Shown here: piece after piece, positions 46,072-54,885 of the stretch
Layout: the number at the start of each line of letters is the position of its first letter
Position numbering within the stretch: position 1 is the first letter of the stretch
From: Saprospirales bacterium GYS_P2D
GTDB taxonomy: Bacteria; Bacteroidota; Bacteroidia; Chitinophagales; Saprospiraceae
Assembly (NCBI GenBank): GCA_009833045.1
Contig: WUUP01000004.1
Coordinates: 124,001 to 188,000 of the forward strand
Length of the DNA stretch: 64,000 nt
Direction: 5' to 3'
Position numbers and translations under genes: made by a program
The notes under the pieces: model-generated
Databases searched by the model: none
Told to the model about the DNA's origin: nothing
The model's input: the letters and a program-made list of their open reading frames with translations, nothing else

Positions 46072-46367
46072 ATTATCGTCCTTTCTGAGTGGTAGAGATA
46101 TGAATGCGACTCAGTCTTCTTTGTTCAGTGATCTGATTTCTTTACGACTTATCTGGTGATATGTTGAGCTATTAGCCACAGGGAGTTGTGTATATTTAGT
46201 CCATTACAATTTGACATAGGTAGGATTGACTCTGAAGTCTGACTGACTAATGCTCGTTCGTGTAAACGAAATATTAATTTTTTTTCATCAAGGATGTCCT
46301 ATTGAGACACGGTCGTTCGTCTGGTGGTCGAATATTATTTTTTATCATAACTAAAATTAAACTTAGC
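46072..46367. other. 296-bp intergenic region
   Basis: No gene or RNA is recognised between the photolyase-like gene and the YCII gene. A small TTCGT-gta-AACGAA-type hairpin near 46256-46271 and AT-rich promoter-like sequence are present but not decisive. Confidence 0.4.
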
Positions 46368-46715
46368 ATGAAAGATTTTATGATGCTTTTTCATAGTGAG
46401 CCAAACATGGAATACCAACCGACACCAGAAGAAATACAGGTCGAGATCAAGAAATGGCAAGACTGGATAGGTGGTATCGCTGCCCAAGGAAAATTTAAAG
46501 CGACGGATGCGCTCGGCTATGAGGGCAAAACGCTGCATAGCGACGGTAGTGTGACAGATGGTCCCTATGCTGAGATAAAAGAGATCGTAGGAGGATATCT
46601 CATCTGTACGACGGAGACGATAGAGGAGGCATTAGCCTTGGCTGAGGGCTGTCCAGTACTTGAGAGCGGTGGACGTGTAGAGCTGAGAGATGTCATGGTT
46701 TTTGACCAAGAGTAG
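46368..46715 (+). CDS. YCII-related (DGPF) domain protein
   Basis: A 115-residue YCII-fold protein of the kind that accompanies ECF42 sigma factors. It begins MKDFMMLFHSE, and contains the characteristic DGPYAEIKEIVGGY segment (about 71-84) and the LAEGCPVL segment near residue 95. These proteins are often single-domain and their biochemistry is unknown. The ATG at 46368 is chosen; a TTG at 46302 would add a non-conserved basic stretch. The sigma-factor gene begins 2 bases after the stop. Confidence 0.9.
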   Translation: MKDFMMLFHSEPNMEYQPTPEEIQVEIKKWQDWIGGIAAQGKFKATDALGYEGKTLHSDGSVTDGPYAEIKEIVGGYLICTTETIEEALALAEGCPVLESGGRVELRDVMVFDQE

Positions 46716-46717
46716 TA

Positions 46718-47944
46718 GTGTCGACTCCTGATCAAATAGCTGATATCTTTAAGGCAGAGTACAGTAATCTCATAGCTGTGCTCTGCCATCATTATAAGTT
46801 GCCATCTATACAAAAGGCAGAAGATGTGGTGAGTGACACTTTCATGAAAGCGATGAGGACATGGTCAGCTCATGGTATACCACAAAATCCTCGAGCATGG
46901 CTAAGAAAAACGGCAGTAAACCACTATATCGATAGCTATCGTAGAGAAAAGAATTATAAAGAGAAGGTGCTGCCGCAAATCACTGAAGGTCAGGAGTCTA
47001 TAGAAATAGAGATCGATGCTGCTGTCATCAACGATAGTCTGCTGAAGATGATTTTTGCAGTCTGTGATCCTGAGATATCTATTGAGTCTTCCATCTGTAT
47101 GGCCCTCCGGATACTATGTGGATTTAGCATTGATGAGATCGCTGTCGCACTGCTTTCAACTAAGGATAGCGTAAACAAAAAACTGTATAGAGCCAAGCAA
47201 AAATTATCAAATAGAGGTTTTGAGTCTCGAATCCGGGAAGATGAATTTTCTAATCGACTGGATCGGGTACTGCGTATTTTGTATCTCTTGTTTAATGAAG
47301 GATACTACAGTAGTATCTCTGACCAAGAGATCCGCTCAGAGCTCTGCTGGGAGGCGATGAGATTAGTCTTACTACTGTCTGGTACGGAAGAGTATGCTTT
47401 GCCTAAAGTACATGCACTGTTAGCATTGATGTGTTTTCATGCTTCAAGATTTGAAGCTCGGATCGATGAGCAAGGGGAGAATATCTTATATGCCGATCAA
47501 GATAGGCGGCAATGGGATCATAGACTAATCCAAAAAGGAGAATACTATCTCAATAAATCCTCTCAAGGAGATCGAGTATCGCAGTATCATATCGAGGCAT
47601 CTATAGCCTACTGGCACACCACCGATGTGACAGACAAGTGGGAGAATATCCTACAGCTATACAATAAGCTTCTCACTATACAATATTCACCAATAGTGGC
47701 GCTCAATAGAACCTACGCCTATGCTCAGGTAAAAGGTGCGCATGCAGGATTGTCAGAAGCTATCAAACTTGATCTGGTAGATAATCATCTGTATCATAGT
47801 CTTTTAGCTGAGCTGTATAAAACAATGGGAGATCATCGTCAAGAAAATATACACATAGATAAAGCAATTGTATTAGCTCGAAAGGAGAATGAAATCAAGC
47901 TACTAAAAGAACGAAAGAGGAGGGCTCTGGAAAAAGGGAAATAG
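46718..47944 (+). CDS. ECF42-type RNA polymerase sigma factor
   Basis: A 408-residue sigma factor, larger than most ECF sigmas. Residues about 1-80 hold region 2 (AEDVVSDTFMKAMRTW), about 115-170 region 4 with an HTH (FSIDEIAVALLSTKDSVNKKLYRAKQ), and the long C-terminal TPR-like extension (about 175-400; FNEGYYSS, ALMCFHASRFEAR, VALNRTYAYAQVKG) is the hallmark of ECF42, thought to take the place of an anti-sigma factor. The start is GTG, 2 bases after the YCII stop. Together the pair forms the known YCII-ECF42 unit; the regulated genes are not identifiable here. Confidence 0.92.
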   Translation: MSTPDQIADIFKAEYSNLIAVLCHHYKLPSIQKAEDVVSDTFMKAMRTWSAHGIPQNPRAWLRKTAVNHYIDSYRREKNYKEKVLPQITEGQESIEIEIDAAVINDSLLKMIFAVCDPEISIESSICMALRILCGFSIDEIAVALLSTKDSVNKKLYRAKQKLSNRGFESRIREDEFSNRLDRVLRILYLLFNEGYYSSISDQEIRSELCWEAMRLVLLLSGTEEYALPKVHALLALMCFHASRFEARIDEQGENILYADQDRRQWDHRLIQKGEYYLNKSSQGDRVSQYHIEASIAYWHTTDVTDKWENILQLYNKLLTIQYSPIVALNRTYAYAQVKGAHAGLSEAIKLDLVDNHLYHSLLAELYKTMGDHRQENIHIDKAIVLARKENEIKLLKERKRRALEKGK

Positions 47945-48010
47945 TACAATTGCCTCTACATGGGAGCAGGCCTTTGCCCAGTCCCATCGAAGCAATAAAA
48001 AAATTCGGAA

Positions 48011-48544
48011 TTATAGACTTACTAAAAAGTCGATTATGTCTTGATTTCTTTGGAGGTTTAGTTTCTTTTTCAGTCGATATCTGCGAGTCTCGACACCTCT
48101 GACAGAGATATTGAGTTGATTAGAGATTTCTTTGTTACTCATCTCCATGCGTAAGAATGCACATAGTTCGAGATCTGCAAAGCTCAATTGATCATAATCA
48201 TTCTTAAGCTTCTTATAAAAGTCAGAGTGTACCAGATCAAAGTGATTTTGAAAAGCACCCCAACACAGATCATCATCGAGTTTGTATTCGATCTGTCCTT
48301 TTAGTTTGTAAAGGGCTTTTTTGATTTCGGTATTATCCTTATAGGTACGTATCTCATCGATAGACTTTGCGAGTTCTTTTAGTTGTCTGCATCTGGCTTT
48401 GAGCTTCATATTTAGATTGATCAGCTGATTAGCTGTATCATGGAGCTCTTGTTGAGCCTGCTGTAAGGTATCGCTCATATCTGCGTACGGAGCGAGATCG
48501 GTTTGCTGAGTAGCTTGTTGGGTGATAGAGAAGGTGGTGATCAT
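48011..48544 (-). CDS. coiled-coil and LuxR-type HTH regulator
   Basis: A 177-residue cytoplasmic protein: a polar N terminus, a coiled coil (about residues 25-90), the WGAFQNHFDLVHSDFYKKL segment (about 95-113) that in Bacteroidota TPR-LuxR regulators links sensor and HTH, and a LuxR/GerE-type HTH (about 120-175; LELCAFLRMEMSNKEISNQL then SVRGVETRRYRLKKKL). No sensor domain is attached. The HTH is a clear paralogue of the C terminus of the upstream FGGY kinase (48753-50732), 208 bases away on the same strand. Confidence 0.85.
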   Translation of the reverse strand: MITTFSITQQATQQTDLAPYADMSDTLQQAQQELHDTANQLINLNMKLKARCRQLKELAKSIDEIRTYKDNTEIKKALYKLKGQIEYKLDDDLCWGAFQNHFDLVHSDFYKKLKNDYDQLSFADLELCAFLRMEMSNKEISNQLNISVRGVETRRYRLKKKLNLQRNQDIIDFLVSL

Positions 48545-48752
48545 AGTCAGATAGTTTAGTTTAGCGAGTTTTTCTAATTGGTATTTATACTTAGAGTATG
48601 ATCTGTGTCAATAGTCCTAAGTAAAATAAAATATTGAGTATACGACTCTATGACAAATATTGAACTAAAGTTAATTTCATGTGAATTTTATAATTCGGAG
48701 AAAACACGTCAGTTTCATCCAGCTAAATACGTCGAATTTACGTCGAATTGTC

Positions 48753-50732
48753 TTAGATAGAGTTGAGGTAATCTGAAAGCTTTAAGTTTCGCTTCAAGTT
48801 GAACTTTTGACGTAGTCGATATCTTTTTGTTTCCACTCCTCTTACAGATAGATTCATCTTTTCAGCGATTTCTTTAGTCCTCATTTTAAGTTTTAGATAG
48901 GTGCAGAGTTTTAGTTCTTCTCCAGAGAGGTTGGGGTGCTTTTTATTGAGTGATTTGATGAAGTCTTGATTCATCTCGTCATAGTACTGTTTGAATTCTT
49001 CAAACGAAGAAGATGCACTACTGCCTGACTTTACTTTTTTATAGAGATCTTGGAGTTGTTCTTCTTGATTAACTTTTTTAGGACTTGATAAGATTTGATT
49101 GAGCTCTTTAGCCATTTGGTCTATGATACGCTGCTGATTATTGATCTGTAGTGCTTGGGTGGCTATTTTGTGCTTTTGGCTGCGTATCGTACGTGATGCA
49201 TCATCAGCTGTTGATCTGAGGATGAGACTGCCCTGATCGTCATGACGCATATGTAGGATCTTTTCAAGATTGGCCTCCCAGTAGCTGTATGCCTGTGAGC
49301 ACATGCCATAGTCCAGATCAGGGGTGTGCATTTCACGTGGTTTAATACTCGAGAAGGCATCCTCGACCGTATTGTAGATATTTACTGCTACGCCAGCAGC
49401 TCTTGCAGCTCCTATGGCACCTGTAGTGTCTACCACTTCGATATGACTATTGAGAAGTGTAGCTATCGTTTTTGAAAAGATTTTGGACTGAAACATATTA
49501 TCATTGCCCACTCTGATGACATCTACAGAGAGGCCCATATCCTTCAGGATATGTATGCCATGGACGAATGCAAATGCCACTCCCTCTAAGGCGGCACGAT
49601 ATAGGTGTGCTCGAGTATGTCTATTAAATCTGAGATTGAATATATGAGAGCCAACATTCCGATCTTCAAATATGCGTTCAGATCCATTTCCGAAAGGCAA
49701 TAAACAAATCCCCTCCGAGCCTATCGGTATTGAGGACGCCATCCGATCCATATCCGTGTAGCTGGACTGACTGCGAGCGATCTGATTTTTGATCCAGCTA
49801 TACTGTATGCCTGCCCCATTGATACACAGGAGGATCCCTATACGATCATGGTTGTTTTCGTAGTTGACATGTGTGAATGCATTGACCCGAGAGTAGGGAT
49901 CGATGACAGGCGTATCGACCAGTCCATATACTACACCAGAGGTGCCGCTCGTGGCAGCTATCTCTCCGATATTTAGCACATTGAGAGACATGGCATTATT
50001 AGGCTGATCGCCTGCCCGATAGGTGATCGGTGTACCCGCTACAAGACCCGTCTGTACCGAGGCTCGTGAAGTCACACTCCCACTGGTCTCAAAAGTGCCT
50101 ACCGGATCGGGAAATAAATGTGCGGGTATCTGATAGTAATCTAATACATCTTGAGATATACACTTCTCCCGATAGTCCCAGAGAATGCACTCAGAGAGGC
50201 CCGATATCGTGGTGTTTACTTCACCCGTAAGCTTCATGTTGATGTAATCACCTGGCAGTAGTACTTTGTCTATTTGCTCAAATATTCTCGGCTCATGGTC
50301 CATGACCCACTTTAGCTTGGAGGCTGTGAAGTTGCCTGGAGAATTTAGCAGATTTCGCAGGCAGTAGTCTTCGCCCATCTCCATGAATGCCTGCTTTCCA
50401 ATAGAGCTGGCACGACTGTCGCACCAGATGATGGCCGGACGGAGCACCTGCTGATCTTGGTCGAGCAGGACTAATCCATGCATCTGATAAGCGATGCCGA
50501 TCCCTTGGATGAGCTTGGGATCTATACGTGTCTCCGTGAGCATCCGCTGAGTCGAGTAGCAGAGATGCTGCCACCATATCTCAGGGTGCTGCTCTGCCCA
50601 TCCGATTTGACGAGATATCATGTCCATATCTCGCTCAGGATATTGTATGACCTTTAGCACTTCTTGGGTCTGAGCGTCCATCAGTGCAGTCTTGATCGTA
50701 GAGCTTCCTATGTCGTATCCGAGCAAATACAT
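48753..50732 (-). CDS. xylulokinase-like FGGY kinase fused to a LuxR-type HTH
   Basis: A 659-residue fusion. Residues 1-495 are a complete FGGY carbohydrate kinase with xylulokinase features: GYDIGSSTIKTA (phosphate binding, 5-16), YQMHGLVLLD (82-91), WCDSRA (103-108), the catalytic aspartate D242 in AGDQPNNAM, and the ATP-site GNGSER and GAIGAARAAG segments. Residues about 510-590 form a coiled coil. Residues about 600-655 are a LuxR/GerE-type HTH (LKLCTYLKLKMRTKEIAEKM, SVRGVETKRYRLRQKF). FGGY kinases normally end near residue 500. No xylA or sugar transporter is adjacent. The protein could act as both enzyme and regulator; that is inference. Confidence 0.9.
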   Translation of the reverse strand: MYLLGYDIGSSTIKTALMDAQTQEVLKVIQYPERDMDMISRQIGWAEQHPEIWWQHLCYSTQRMLTETRIDPKLIQGIGIAYQMHGLVLLDQDQQVLRPAIIWCDSRASSIGKQAFMEMGEDYCLRNLLNSPGNFTASKLKWVMDHEPRIFEQIDKVLLPGDYINMKLTGEVNTTISGLSECILWDYREKCISQDVLDYYQIPAHLFPDPVGTFETSGSVTSRASVQTGLVAGTPITYRAGDQPNNAMSLNVLNIGEIAATSGTSGVVYGLVDTPVIDPYSRVNAFTHVNYENNHDRIGILLCINGAGIQYSWIKNQIARSQSSYTDMDRMASSIPIGSEGICLLPFGNGSERIFEDRNVGSHIFNLRFNRHTRAHLYRAALEGVAFAFVHGIHILKDMGLSVDVIRVGNDNMFQSKIFSKTIATLLNSHIEVVDTTGAIGAARAAGVAVNIYNTVEDAFSSIKPREMHTPDLDYGMCSQAYSYWEANLEKILHMRHDDQGSLILRSTADDASRTIRSQKHKIATQALQINNQQRIIDQMAKELNQILSSPKKVNQEEQLQDLYKKVKSGSSASSSFEEFKQYYDEMNQDFIKSLNKKHPNLSGEELKLCTYLKLKMRTKEIAEKMNLSVRGVETKRYRLRQKFNLKRNLKLSDYLNSI

Positions 50733-50907
50733 ATTACGCCAATATTACATCAAAGTGGCGACAGTTTTAGGCTTTTCTTAGAGAATTGTTTGTATTTGGA
50801 TGATCTATGGTGACAGTTGAGGTGATAGATCTTTGTATGGTACAGGCTGTATGGGGCTATTTTATAGGTCGCTTTATCTCATTTGGTAGTAGAAGATGGC
50901 CTAAAAG

Positions 50908-50947
50908 AAAAAGACCTCACAATTTTTAAAATTGTGAGGTCTTTTTT
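50908..50947 (-). terminator. bidirectional hairpin terminator after tRNA-Glu
   Basis: Perfect 19-bp arms (50908-50926 and 50928-50946) around one base, with the core GACCTCACAATT. A/T tracts flank both sides, so it can stop transcription from either strand. It lies directly after the tRNA-Glu gene (minus strand) and before the kinase gene. Confidence 0.8.
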
Positions 50948-50949
50948 AG

Positions 50950-51021
50950 CAGCCCGTAGGGGAATCGAACCCCTGCTACCAGGATGAAAACCTGGCGTCC
51001 TAACCCCTAGACGAACGGGCC
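50950..51021 (-). tRNA. tRNA-Glu (anticodon UUC)
   Basis: A 72-nt gene with seven-pair acceptor stem (first pair G-U), D arm, anticodon stem CCAGG/CCTGG around the loop TTTTCAT giving anticodon TTC, a T arm (GGGGTTCGATTCCCC) and discriminator G, as usual for tRNA-Glu. No CCA is encoded. Confidence 0.96.
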
Positions 51022-51038
51022 ATTTGTGTTTGGGAGCG

Positions 51039-51069
51039 CAAATATGAATCATCATAAACTTCTGTGCAA
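51039..51069 (-). promoter_or_regulatory. putative promoter of tRNA-Glu
   Basis: On the minus strand TTG (51069-51067), a 20-base gap and CATATTTG (51046-51039) lie upstream of the tRNA; the -7 element has C for T in the first base of TAnnTTTG. Confidence 0.45.
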
Positions 51070-51217
51070 GTTTTTTTCAGATTTTTTTATTCAATTTTTC
51101 AAACGCTCTCGCTTTACTTCTAAAAGCGACGCAAATATATCAATCTTCTCAAATCATAATTAAATTTATGTCATATTTGTCTTCCAATAGATCAACGACC
51201 GATTTTAAACCTTCAGA

Positions 51218-53095
51218 ATGCCGAGATTACAGCAAGTTTTTGTCCTCGTATTGTCATGCCTTTCTATCACCCTCTTAGCACAGTCTGAGTACGGCGGAGT
51301 ACCTACCTATCTACAGGAGCTCGATATCAAGTCCTCTGTAGATGAGTCTTCACCTATAGCGATAGATCATGATATAGCTCGACGACTTAAGGCTAATGAT
51401 GTAAGCGAGAATATTTTAGCCCTACCTATCCTGACGGATCTATCTGCTAAAAAGAAACTAAACTTCTTCAAGTCCAATGAGACGTCTACGGTTTTTCATC
51501 AAAAAATAGGCATAGGCGCAGGTACTGAATCCTATATTAGATTAGCCGATTACCATTTGCCGAAAGGCGCAAGACTTTATATCATAGGAGACGATGGGGC
51601 TCAGATAAAAGGTGCATACACAAGAGCTAATAATAAGGAGACTGGCAACTTCATGGTCGGCCCAGTACGAGGTGACATCATCGTTGAGTATAATAGTCCT
51701 ACACCTATAAGGCCAGATCAATTACCTTTCAAAATAGATCAAATCTACACCGGTGTCACAGATTATGGCGCTATGGAGACTGGATATGGGACATCATTTG
51801 ACTGTATGATTAATGTCAACTGTGATGAAGGTAGAGGCTTTGGAGAAGAAAAAAGAGGAGTCGTACGTATCCGCATAGTTGGAGAGGAAGGTATAGCGCT
51901 ATGTACAGGCTCGCTGATGAATAATACTGCAGAGGATCAGACACCTTATGTTTTATCCGCTTTTCATTGTATAGAGCCAGTGGGTATAGATTTCACTCCG
52001 CTCTATGATATGTGGTATTTTGATTTTAATTATGAAGGCAATAGCTGCGCTACTCCAGATACAGAACCAGACTTTGTCACTGTGCAGGGAGCTGAGAAGC
52101 TTGCTGAATGGCAGAATACTGATATGCTTTTGGTGCGTATCACAGCACCTATTCCGATAGAGGCTAATGCTTATTTTAATGGCTGGGATATCCGAGAGGA
52201 CTACTTGCCAGCTGAGAGCGTTATGATCCATCACCCAAATGGTGATATCAAGAAAATATCTCGAGATGTAGATACACTACGTCTTGATGTCACGGATAGA
52301 GCTTGGGACAATGGCTTTGTCTCACCAGCATTGAGTCACGTACGATCAGAGTTTGATGAGGCCACTTATCAGCCCGGTAGTTCTGGTGCTCCGCTATTCG
52401 ATGATAAGGGGAGAGTAGTAGGTCAGCTTCATGGTGGTCCAAGATCTGATGAGTTTTGTACTATAGCTATCGCCTATAGCGGACGCCTATCAGAGTCGTG
52501 GGATGCTGGTGATGGACCTGAGAGTAGGCTGCGAGACTGGTTGGATCCGTTGGATGAGGGAGGTAAGATCTTAGATGGTTTAGAGTCTGATTCACAGGCT
52601 CAGTTGGTAAAGTTTAATGGAAGAGTTATCACTGCAGATGGTATTGCTATCTCCAATGTCGCTGTGTCTTTAAAAGGAGATCAGGATTTCGAATTTTACA
52701 CTGGTGCGGACGGCCGCTTCGTATTTGATAATCTTTCTACTAAAGGCAACTTTACTTTCGCACTTAGCAAGGATGAAAATGTGGCTAACGGTCTTAGTTC
52801 TATTGACTTAGTCATGATTACTAATCATATCTTAGGTCGAGCCGAATTAGGAAATGTCTTTCAGCGATATGCTGCCGATGTGAGTGCAGATGGCCGCATC
52901 TCGGGATTGGACTTGATCCAGATTACTAATGCGATCTTAGGTAGGACTGAAAGCTATCCGAATAGTCCATCTTGGAAGTTTGAGCCAGAAGTACTCCAAA
53001 TGAGCGGTGGAGATATCAGCTCTACCAGTGTGGAGCTGGTGGTTATCGGATTCAAAATGGGCGACGTGAACTACAGTGCTAATCCACGCCGCTAA
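51218..53095 (+). CDS. secreted trypsin-like serine protease with dockerin-like tail
   Basis: A 625-residue exported protein. Signal peptide (to about residue 22, SITLLAQ), an N-terminal propeptide-like region (to about 190), and a lysyl-endopeptidase-like trypsin domain (about 195-450) with the triad H in SAFHC, D in NTDMLLVRI and S in PGSSGAPLFD. Cysteines are spaced as in that family. A carboxypeptidase-regulatory/Ig domain (about 465-520) and a dockerin-like part with two EF-like repeats (SSIDLVMITNHILG and DGRISGLDLIQITNAILG) follow. The protein ends soon after GDVNYSAN without the usual T9SS sorting domain. Confidence 0.87.
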   Translation: MPRLQQVFVLVLSCLSITLLAQSEYGGVPTYLQELDIKSSVDESSPIAIDHDIARRLKANDVSENILALPILTDLSAKKKLNFFKSNETSTVFHQKIGIGAGTESYIRLADYHLPKGARLYIIGDDGAQIKGAYTRANNKETGNFMVGPVRGDIIVEYNSPTPIRPDQLPFKIDQIYTGVTDYGAMETGYGTSFDCMINVNCDEGRGFGEEKRGVVRIRIVGEEGIALCTGSLMNNTAEDQTPYVLSAFHCIEPVGIDFTPLYDMWYFDFNYEGNSCATPDTEPDFVTVQGAEKLAEWQNTDMLLVRITAPIPIEANAYFNGWDIREDYLPAESVMIHHPNGDIKKISRDVDTLRLDVTDRAWDNGFVSPALSHVRSEFDEATYQPGSSGAPLFDDKGRVVGQLHGGPRSDEFCTIAIAYSGRLSESWDAGDGPESRLRDWLDPLDEGGKILDGLESDSQAQLVKFNGRVITADGIAISNVAVSLKGDQDFEFYTGADGRFVFDNLSTKGNFTFALSKDENVANGLSSIDLVMITNHILGRAELGNVFQRYAADVSADGRISGLDLIQITNAILGRTESYPNSPSWKFEPEVLQMSGGDISSTSVELVVIGFKMGDVNYSANPRR

Positions 53096-53118
53096 TTCTT
53101 TAAGTTTTTTCTTTTTCA

Positions 53119-54828
53119 TTAAGGCTGCTGATACATGATGTCGCCACCGACTATGGTGTAGAGCACCTCTGCCTCCAAGATCTCATCATCAGTACAACTA
53201 AGTAGATTCTTACTCAGGATGGTGATATCTCCAAGCTTGCCCACTTCGAGAGTTCCTTTGATATCCTCTTCAAAAGCCGCATAGGCATTAGATATCGTAT
53301 ATGACTTAAGCGCTTCTTCTCGAGTCATGCTATTCTCTGGAAAGAATTCCATACCATTATCGATTCGTTTTCTGGTGACACTGGCGTAATATGATTCGAT
53401 AGGATCTACATCCTCTACTGGTGCATCAGTACCATTAGTCACTATAGCGCCTGCATCGAGGAGTGCTCGCCAGTTGTAGGCTCCTTCTTTGGCTCTTTGC
53501 TCGCCCAGTCTTTTGACTACGTATGGAGCATCAGATGTACAATGGATGCCCTGCATAGCTGGGATCACTCCGAGCTCAGCGAATCTTGGGATGTCATCTG
53601 GGTGAAGATGCTGACTATGCTCTATGCGCCAGCGTAGATCCTTAGCTTGGTTTTTAGTAAAGAATTCTTCCATGATATCCAGAGTCTCACGATTAGCCCG
53701 ATCACCGATGCCGTGCACGCAAAGTTGCATATCATTGCGATAAGCGATCTCTGCGATAGCTTTTACTTCATCGAGGGTAGTTGTGTTTTGTCCATGAAAG
53801 TGTGGTTTGTCATCATAGGGTTCCAATAGCCATGCTCCGAAAGATCCTAATGCGCCATCGAGTTCTGATTTGATCGCTCTACAGGTGAATCTATCATCAC
53901 CTGCGCCGATGACTCTATATTTACTGATATCCCCTGACATCTTCTCGGAGCTGTGTCGCATCATGGCCCAAAGACGGATGCGCATGTCTCCATCTTCTGC
54001 CATCTGAGTATAGCGCTCCAGCTCATGAAACTGTGATCCCGCATCCTGAAAAGAGGTGATACCTTTCTTAAAACATTCATCCTGAGCCAGTTCTATCCCC
54101 TTGAGCCAGTTAGTCTTGAGTTCCTCTTCGCTTAGTTGTTTTAGGTACTCTTCATACAATGAATAAACGATTTGAGCTGCCCGTTCTTCGAATACGCCAA
54201 TAGCCATACCGTTTTCGTCACGTACGATCTCTCCACCTACCGGATTGGCGGTCTCCTTATTGACACCGGCCATCTCCATAGCTTTCTGATTAGCGAATAT
54301 GCCATGACCGCTGGCGTGTACGAGCAGTACAGGATTGTCAGGTGATATGTCGCTGAGCTTGAAGTGTTTTGGATATCCATGTACATGGTCATGTACGGGT
54401 ACGCTCCATTTTTCTTGGTGCCATCCTCGTCCTATGATCCATTCTCCGGGCTTAGCATTTTCAGCTTTTTCTTTCACCATGGCTACGATATCATCCCATG
54501 ATTTTGAGCGGAGGAAGTTGAGGTTCATCAGACTGCTACCGAGCCGTGAGAAGTGTCCATGCCCCTCGATGAATCCTGGCATCACAAATGAGCCTGTGGC
54601 ATCAATGATTTCTGCGGTCGGGGATACGTAGCTATTCATATCCTCTTTTGATCCCATTGCGACGATCTTACCATCAGAGATAGCTATGGCTTCTGCCGAA
54701 TCATCAGTGCCAGTATAGATTTGGTCAGAATAGATGATCGTGTAGTTATCTGGAGACTCTTTTTCGTCGCAAGACACATAAATCTGACTTAATGAGAGAA
54801 CAATAAGGATAGGATAGTATTTGATCAT
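53119..54828 (-). CDS. amidohydrolase lipoprotein (YtcJ-like)
   Basis: A 569-residue metal-dependent amidohydrolase of the YtcJ/amidohydrolase-3 type. Lipoprotein signal ends at the cysteine of IYVSC (residue 20). Metal and active-site motifs are FIEGHGHFSRLG (the HxH), CVHGIGDRA, RIEHSQHLHPDD and NGTDAPVEDVDP. Substrate unknown; relatives hydrolyse formamides or N-acyl compounds. Start at the ATG 54828. Divergent from the polyprenyl synthase gene, with which it shares a 57-base promoter gap. Confidence 0.9.
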   Translation of the reverse strand: MIKYYPILIVLSLSQIYVSCDEKESPDNYTIIYSDQIYTGTDDSAEAIAISDGKIVAMGSKEDMNSYVSPTAEIIDATGSFVMPGFIEGHGHFSRLGSSLMNLNFLRSKSWDDIVAMVKEKAENAKPGEWIIGRGWHQEKWSVPVHDHVHGYPKHFKLSDISPDNPVLLVHASGHGIFANQKAMEMAGVNKETANPVGGEIVRDENGMAIGVFEERAAQIVYSLYEEYLKQLSEEELKTNWLKGIELAQDECFKKGITSFQDAGSQFHELERYTQMAEDGDMRIRLWAMMRHSSEKMSGDISKYRVIGAGDDRFTCRAIKSELDGALGSFGAWLLEPYDDKPHFHGQNTTTLDEVKAIAEIAYRNDMQLCVHGIGDRANRETLDIMEEFFTKNQAKDLRWRIEHSQHLHPDDIPRFAELGVIPAMQGIHCTSDAPYVVKRLGEQRAKEGAYNWRALLDAGAIVTNGTDAPVEDVDPIESYYASVTRKRIDNGMEFFPENSMTREEALKSYTISNAYAAFEEDIKGTLEVGKLGDITILSKNLLSCTDDEILEAEVLYTIVGGDIMYQQP

Positions 54829-54833
54829 AGTGT

Positions 54834-54862
54834 TTGTTTAGTGTAGTACTTTGCTACATTTG
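54834..54862 (+). promoter_or_regulatory. putative promoter of the polyprenyl synthase gene
   Basis: TTG (54834-54836), an 18-base gap and TACATTTG (54855-54862) fit the Bacteroidota promoter, 23 bases before the ATG. Confidence 0.6.
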
Positions 54863-54885
54863 TCCTGGTCATAGAATTAGCTTAA

